A stretch of DNA of 64,000 bases from a bacterium. Its GTDB lineage: Bacteria > Myxococcota > UBA727 > JAUIJE01. Both the position numbers and the translations under genes were made by a program. This document shows, piece after piece, positions 59,744 through 64,000 of the stretch (position 1 is its first letter; each line of letters starts with the position of its first letter). The stretch spans positions 620,001-684,000 of the forward strand of contig JAUIJE010000001.1 in assembly GCA_030431455.1 (NCBI GenBank), in the 5' to 3' direction. The notes below the pieces were generated by a model. That model was not told the DNA's origin, did not search any database, and saw nothing but the letters and a program-made list of their open reading frames with translations.

Positions 59744-61525
59744 ATGCGCGCATCCTATGTCTTGATTTTGTTGGCTTTTTCACTGCTGTTCGCCGGCTGT
59801 CCGCCGGGCGGGGACGGCGCCGACGCGGGGGGCGAACCCGAGCCCACGGTCGATGTGCAGGCGGTCTACACCCCGGCCTGGGCGTTTGAGCCGTGGATTT
59901 CAAAAGACATTTCGGACGGACCGGACACCTACGCGTTCGTCGAGGGGTTCATGTCGCGGGACATTCCCGTCGGCGCGGTGGTGCTCGATTCGCCCTGGGA
60001 GACCAACTACAACACGTTCATCCCCAACCCCAATCGTTACCCCGACTTCGACGTCATGGTCGGCGATCTCAAGGCCCAAGGGGTGCGCACCGTCTTGTGG
60101 ATCACCCAGATGGTGAACAACGACAGCATCGATTTCGAAAACGGCGGCGACACCTACGACGGAGAAGCGGACAACTACCGCGAAGGCGCGCGGGCCAACT
60201 ACTACATCAACGACGGGCAGACGTACTTTTGGTGGAAAGGCACCGGCGCGGCGGTCGACTTCTTCAACCCCGACGCGCGCGACTGGTGGCACGCCCAGCA
60301 GGACCACGTGCTCGACATGGGCATCGCGGGGTGGAAGCTCGACTTCGGCGAGGAGTACATCGACGACGACCCGGTCACCACCGCCGACGGGGAAAAGCCC
60401 CTGCAGGAATACTCCGAGGCCTACTACGACGACTTTCTGTCCTACGGGCGACAAAAGCAGGGGCTCGAGGAGTTCGTGACCATGGTGCGCGCCTACGACA
60501 AGAGCTACAGCTTCGACGGGCGCTTCTTCGCCCGGCCCGAGGACGCCCCGGTGGCCTGGATGGGCGACAACTACCGCGACTGGCGCGGCATGGCCGACGT
60601 GATGGATCATTTGTTCCGCTCGGCCAACGCCGGCTACGCGGCCATCGGCAGTGACATTGGCGGGTACCTGCAGATCGACAACGACAACATGCTCGCGGAC
60701 ATCCCGTTCGACCTCGACGTGTTTTGGGCGTGGACCGCGCAGGCGTCGATGACCCCCTTCTTCCAGTTGCACGGCCAGCAGAACCTCACCCCCTGGACGG
60801 TGGAGGAGCGCACCGACGAGACCATCGCCATGTACCGCAAGTGGGCCACGCTCCATCACGAGATGGTGCCGCACTGGTACAGCCTCACCCGCAGCCACGA
60901 CGTGGACGGGGCCGGGACCCCGCTGCGGCCCATCGGCACCGCCGACCAGGCGGTGGGCGATTACCGTTACTTTGTGGGGGACGCGTTCTTCGTGGCCCCG
61001 TTCCTCGACGAGACCTTGGCCCGCGACATCGAGCTGCCCGCGGGCAGCTTCCTCGCCCTGCGCGACCTCGGCGGGGACGTGATCCCGGGCGGCCAAACCC
61101 TCGCGTGGGTCGGGCAGGACGCGGACGACATCGGGCTGTTCCTCGTCGAGGGCGCGATCGTGGTGTTGGCCGAGTCCCGGGGCCTGACCCAGCTCGCGCC
61201 GGTGTACGACGGACCCGTGGTGGTGACCTATCCCGCCGCGGGCGAGACCACGCAGTTCGATTGGTGGACGGACAAGGACAATCACCTGGCGCTGACCGCG
61301 ATCAACGACGGCGGCGCGCGCACCGTGACATTGGGCGCGGTCGCGGCCGACACCCTGGTGGTGCTGCACGACATCGACGGGGCCTCGTCGGTGACCGTGC
61401 GCGGCGAGGCCGCCACCGCGGGCAGCGGCGTGCCCGGGCCGGGCGAATACGTCGTCGACGAGGCTGCGCGGGCGGTCTACGTCGGGGTCGCGACCGGAGG
61501 CGAAGCCGCGGTGGTGGTCGAGTAG
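59744..61525 (+). CDS. Glycoside hydrolase family 31 lipoprotein
   Basis: A 593-residue exported GH31 enzyme, probably an alpha-glucosidase or alpha-xylosidase. The signal peptide ends in the lipobox LFAGC. The catalytic nucleophile is in GWKLDFGEEY, the acid/base region is WMGDNYRDW, and the domain starts around residue 40 (AFEPWISKD). The C-terminal half has beta-sandwich segments (VWPGG-type folding, ending with the LVVLHDIDGASSVTVRGE region). Being lipid-anchored it likely acts on oligosaccharides at the cell surface. The exact substrate cannot be read from the sequence. Confidence 0.9.
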   Translation: MRASYVLILLAFSLLFAGCPPGGDGADAGGEPEPTVDVQAVYTPAWAFEPWISKDISDGPDTYAFVEGFMSRDIPVGAVVLDSPWETNYNTFIPNPNRYPDFDVMVGDLKAQGVRTVLWITQMVNNDSIDFENGGDTYDGEADNYREGARANYYINDGQTYFWWKGTGAAVDFFNPDARDWWHAQQDHVLDMGIAGWKLDFGEEYIDDDPVTTADGEKPLQEYSEAYYDDFLSYGRQKQGLEEFVTMVRAYDKSYSFDGRFFARPEDAPVAWMGDNYRDWRGMADVMDHLFRSANAGYAAIGSDIGGYLQIDNDNMLADIPFDLDVFWAWTAQASMTPFFQLHGQQNLTPWTVEERTDETIAMYRKWATLHHEMVPHWYSLTRSHDVDGAGTPLRPIGTADQAVGDYRYFVGDAFFVAPFLDETLARDIELPAGSFLALRDLGGDVIPGGQTLAWVGQDADDIGLFLVEGAIVVLAESRGLTQLAPVYDGPVVVTYPAAGETTQFDWWTDKDNHLALTAINDGGARTVTLGAVAADTLVVLHDIDGASSVTVRGEAATAGSGVPGPGEYVVDEAARAVYVGVATGGEAAVVVE

Positions 61526-61602
61526 GCGGGCGGGATTCGCCCGCCGCCCACCGCGCGCGCGAAATCGACACGGGGGCGATCACCAACGGCGCCCAGGGCA
61601 CA

Positions 61603-61632
61603 GAAAAAGAGACCCTCGTCGGCGACGAGGGT
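61603..61632 (-). terminator. Rho-independent terminator of the minus-strand lipoprotein
   Basis: Read on the minus strand: a 9-bp stem ACCCTCGTC / GACGAGGGT with a 3-base loop and a following CTCTTTTTC tract. It lies 56 bp after the stop of the gene at 61688-62224. The convergent GH31 gene ends 78 bp on its other side. Confidence 0.85.
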
Positions 61633-61687
61633 GTCTTATCGTCCACCGGTTGTGACGGTCGGCCCGGCGTGAGCGCGGCCGGTGGCG

Positions 61688-62224
61688 TTAGTTGGTGGCC
61701 AAGGCTGCGAACACGATCGAGGGGAACGTACGGTTCAGCGTTTTGCTGTGGAAGTCGGTCATGGTCAGGGACTCGATGAGCGTGACCTGCTGGCCGACGG
61801 CCATTTGGGTCTCGGTGACCGCGGCCCAGAGCTCGCCGGTGTTGGTCTTGACCTTGAGATAGGTGTAGCCGGCCGCGTTCATTGTCTCGAGTACAGTGCC
61901 ATTGTAGCGCTGGCCCTTCTCGTTCGACCCGGTCGGGGTGGGGGTGGCGCCTTCGCCTTTGACCACGGTGGGCATCGCCGGCATCGAAGACGGCGCGGCC
62001 GCGGGCGCGGTGCCGGTGGGGTGGCCGGCGGGCATCGACGAGGGCGCGGCCATCGCGGTGGCGCCCGGTTGGGACGAGGCCCCGGGCAACACGCCCGCCC
62101 CCGACGGCGCGGTCGCGCCCACGCCCGCGGGGCCGACCGGGGCGATGGTGGGCTTGTTGGTGTCCTGGGGGCAGCCGGTGAGGGCGAACAGGGCGGCACA
62201 GCCGAGGAGCAACGTCTTGGTCAT
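61688..62224 (-). CDS. Lipoprotein with OB-fold-like domain
   Basis: A 178-residue lipoprotein (lipobox ALTGC). A long Ala/Pro/Met-rich low-complexity linker (about 20-95) is followed by a compact domain (GTVLETMNAAGYTYLKVKTN to QQVTLIESLTM) that resembles the OB-fold of NrfJ-type or related periplasmic proteins. GGAGG lies 6 bases before ATG 62224; the frame is open 114 bp further upstream. A 6-bp inverted repeat with a possible -10 element is close by. Function unknown. Confidence 0.75.
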   Translation of the reverse strand: MTKTLLLGCAALFALTGCPQDTNKPTIAPVGPAGVGATAPSGAGVLPGASSQPGATAMAAPSSMPAGHPTGTAPAAAPSSMPAMPTVVKGEGATPTPTGSNEKGQRYNGTVLETMNAAGYTYLKVKTNTGELWAAVTETQMAVGQQVTLIESLTMTDFHSKTLNRTFPSIVFAALATN

Positions 62225-62236
62225 ACAAAGCCTCCG

Positions 62237-62255
62237 AACTTGTCTATAGCAAGTT
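62237..62255 (-). promoter_or_regulatory. Operator-like inverted repeat upstream of the lipoprotein
   Basis: AACTTG / CAAGTT separated by 7 bases, 12 bp upstream of the start codon. On the minus strand the spacer contains TATAGA, a possible -10 element; no good -35 is seen at 17 bases. It could be a binding site for a dimeric regulator or chance. Confidence 0.35.
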
Positions 62256-62372
62256 TGTCGTCGCGTGGGATGGGCCAGAATGTGGACAGAATCTGGGGAA
62301 TACCGCGCCCGGCTGCGCGGTTGGCGCGCGGCCGACACGACGGTGCGCGGGGGCCAGACGCGCGGCGCGGCA

Positions 62373-63296
62373 TCAGAAGCGGCAGAGTTTGCGCAGGGGC
62401 TTGGCCGCTTCGGAGAGGCCCTTGGTCGCGAACGTGAGGGTCTTGGTCCGCCCCCGGGCCGGGCGCAGCGACAACGACAGGCTGTCGCCGGCCTGGAGCG
62501 ATTTGTACGCGTCCTTGGCGTCCTTGAAGAACACCGACTTTTTGTCTTGGCCCATGTTGGTCGCGAACGAATCGCGCCGCTTGCCCACCTTGGCGGACAC
62601 TTTTTTGTTCTTTCGCTTGTGCAACGTGAAGGGGGTGGTCACGTAGGCCTCGAGCTTGCGCTTCTTGCCCCCCATGCAGCGAAACGCGAGCTTGGGCGCG
62701 TCCCGGTCTTCGCTCCCGTCGTCGAGGCGGATGACCGCGGACTTGGATCGGCCTTTGCCTTTGACCGACAAGATCCACTCCCCGGTGGGCAGCTCCGGGG
62801 GCGCGCCGGGGTCGGGGCAGTTGAAGTTGATCGCGTTGCGTTGGATGCCTTCGGCGCGGGCGTCGCCCTTGCGGGGGAGTTGCTGCGCGAGGGCGTCGCA
62901 GATCGGGCCGCGCAGCTCGTCGGGGCTTTTGTCGTCGAAGTCTTTGAGCCCGAGGCGCTTGGCCTCGTCCCGGTAACGACGGGCCTCGTCGGCGGCCTTT
63001 TTCTCGGACTGGGCGGTCTCCTCGCAGGCGCGCATCAGGTCACGGGCGACCTGGGAGAGGTTCTCGACCGGGGCCATGCCGATGAAGTTGAGCTCGAGGT
63101 CGGCGGCGGGGACCTCGACCGCTTCGTCGTTGTTGCACACGGCCTTGACCGACTCGCCCTCGATGGTCACCGACTTGGCCACGGTGGCGAGCACCTCGGC
63201 GAGCTTGTCCTCCATCGAGCCCTGACACGCGAGCAGCGCGATGGCGGCGGCGCCGACGACGGCCGCGGCGAGCGGAGTGCGCAGGTCAGAACCCAC
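62373..63296 (-). CDS. Lipoprotein of unknown function
   Basis: A 307-residue predicted lipoprotein. GTG 63296 opens a signal peptide with lipobox LLAC (AIALLACQG). The mature part has a helical segment (QVARDLMRACEETAQSEKKAADEA) and a beta-rich C-terminal half, very rich in Lys and Arg around KGKGRSKSAVIRLDDG. Three or more Cys are scattered. The start overlaps the SNF2 helicase stop by 11 bp, so it is probably translated with that gene. No family recognised. Confidence 0.75.
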   Translation of the reverse strand: MGSDLRTPLAAAVVGAAAIALLACQGSMEDKLAEVLATVAKSVTIEGESVKAVCNNDEAVEVPAADLELNFIGMAPVENLSQVARDLMRACEETAQSEKKAADEARRYRDEAKRLGLKDFDDKSPDELRGPICDALAQQLPRKGDARAEGIQRNAINFNCPDPGAPPELPTGEWILSVKGKGRSKSAVIRLDDGSEDRDAPKLAFRCMGGKKRKLEAYVTTPFTLHKRKNKKVSAKVGKRRDSFATNMGQDKKSVFFKDAKDAYKSLQAGDSLSLSLRPARGRTKTLTFATKGLSEAAKPLRKLCRF

Positions 63297-64000
63297 GGGC
63301 GGCCTCGTCGTCGAGCAAGCCCCGGATCTCGTCCAGGGTCAGGCTGCGGGGGCCGGCCCCGTCTTGGCCGAGCACGCCCTCGGCCGCGGCGCGCTTGTCC
63401 TCGCCGAGGGCGAGCATGCGCTCCTCGATGGAGTCGCGGCAGGCGAGCTTGATCACGTGCACGGTCTTGGTCTGGCCGATGCGGTGGGCGCGGTCGGTGG
63501 CCTGGTCTTCGACCGCGGGGTTCCACCAGGGGTCGTAGTGGATGACGGTGTCGGCCGCGGTGAGCGTCACCCCGGTGCCGCCGGCTTTGAGGCTGACCAC
63601 GATGACGGGGGGGCCGTCTTCGGCCTGGAACTGCGCCACGACCTCGCCGCGTTTTTTGGTGCCGCCGTGCAGCCACAGGGCGTTGTCGACCCCGATGCGC
63701 TCGAGCACCTCGTGAAGAATCTTTTGCATCTCCACGAACTGCGAAAACACGATCACCCGGCGGCCGGCGTCGATGGCCTCGGTCATCACCTCCTCGAACA
63801 GGTCGAGCTTGGCCGACGAGATCGGGTCTTTTGGCTTCTTCTTGTTGCCCTTGAACACCAGGCGCGGGTCGCAGCACACCTGCCGCAGCCGCATGAGCGC
63901 GGCGAGGATCGGGGCCCGGGCCCGGCCCTTGGTGTGCAGTGACAATGCCTTCTCGACGTCGGAGCGGACCTCGGACAGCACCTTGAGGTACAGGCCGCGT
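63286..64000 (-). CDS. SNF2-family DNA/RNA helicase, C-terminal part
   Basis: A partial gene: the frame is open to the end of the window, so the N-terminal part lies beyond it. About 238 residues are visible and contain helicase motifs IV-VI: SSAKLDLFEEVMTEA, VIVFSQFVEMQKIL, motif V SLKAGGTGVTLTAADTVI and motif VI QATDRAHRIGQTK. This marks a SNF2/RapA-like ATPase that remodels nucleic acid-protein complexes. Short acidic tail. The lipoprotein gene follows with an 11-bp overlap. Confidence 0.93.
   Translation of the reverse strand, partial: RGLYLKVLSEVRSDVEKALSLHTKGRARAPILAALMRLRQVCCDPRLVFKGNKKKPKDPISSAKLDLFEEVMTEAIDAGRRVIVFSQFVEMQKILHEVLERIGVDNALWLHGGTKKRGEVVAQFQAEDGPPVIVVSLKAGGTGVTLTAADTVIHYDPWWNPAVEDQATDRAHRIGQTKTVHVIKLACRDSIEERMLALGEDKRAAAEGVLGQDGAGPRSLTLDEIRGLLDDEAARGF

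Overview
This is a GC-rich, gene-dense bacterial chromosome segment whose content points to a myxobacterium-like member of the Myxococcota (former Deltaproteobacteria). The signs are GTG and TTG starts beside ATG, many Cys-rich lipoproteins and secreted proteins, MYXO-CTERM-like C-terminal tails (hydrophobic stretch followed by an Arg run), an FHA-GAF-sigma54 activator, a pseudo-receiver/coiled-coil protein built like FrzS and AglZ, and a phosphofructokinase gene directly followed by a Ser/Thr kinase gene as in the Myxococcus xanthus pfk-pkn4 pair. There is no phage, insertion sequence, CRISPR array or plasmid gene. The assignment is inference; no 16S rRNA or other decisive marker lies in the window.

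Layout. 1-6.1 kb: the 3' part of rpoD, a terminator, a CAU tRNA, a coiled-coil zinc-ribbon protein, then a tight housekeeping operon rpiB-glyA-dCMP deaminase-nrdR-ribD (pentose phosphate, one-carbon, dNTP and riboflavin metabolism). 6.1-8.3 kb: two tandem paralogous Cys-rich secreted proteins. 8.4-18.2 kb: a ten-gene chemosensory operon (CheY, CheA, ExeA-like AAA ATPase, two CheW, zinc-ribbon response regulator, HEAT-CheR fusion, CheB, GAF/coiled-coil protein, CheY) with no receptor gene. 18.3-21 kb: proteins of unknown function and an EVE-domain protein. 21-24.7 kb: a beta-oxidation pair, FadN-type plus thiolase. 24.7-29.2 kb: surface, lipoprotein and HEAT-repeat proteins. 29.2-29.6 kb: a non-coding 180-bp tandem repeat. 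29.7-33.4 kb: an M3 peptidase and a short-chain fatty acid transporter with a small partner gene. 33.4-33.7 kb: a candidate small RNA. 33.7-38.1 kb: the pseudo-receiver coiled-coil protein and a secreted metzincin with a (Gly-Asp)29 linker and a sorting tail.

38.2-47.3 kb is mostly on the minus strand: a GT39-like glycosyltransferase, an unknown protein and rlmN (all overlapping), tRNA-Ala(CGC), a pair of ArsA/Get3-like ATPases, a secreted glycan-binding-type protein and a long-chain acyl-CoA synthetase. 47.5-51.7 kb: pfkA, the kinase and a TPR protein. 51.8-57 kb: an FHA-GAF-sigma54 regulator and three exported proteins. 57-61.5 kb: lon and a GH31 lipoprotein. 61.7-64 kb: two lipoproteins and the C-terminal end of a SNF2 helicase that runs off the window.

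Working together: acyl-CoA synthetase, FadN/FadA and the AtoE-type carrier suggest active fatty acid use. The chemosensory operon, pseudo-receiver protein and kinase form a large signalling load. The most unusual items are the composition of the chemosensory operon, the ArsA pair in which only one partner keeps the signature lysine, the candidate C-rich-loop small RNA near 33.5 kb, and the 180-bp intergenic repeat.
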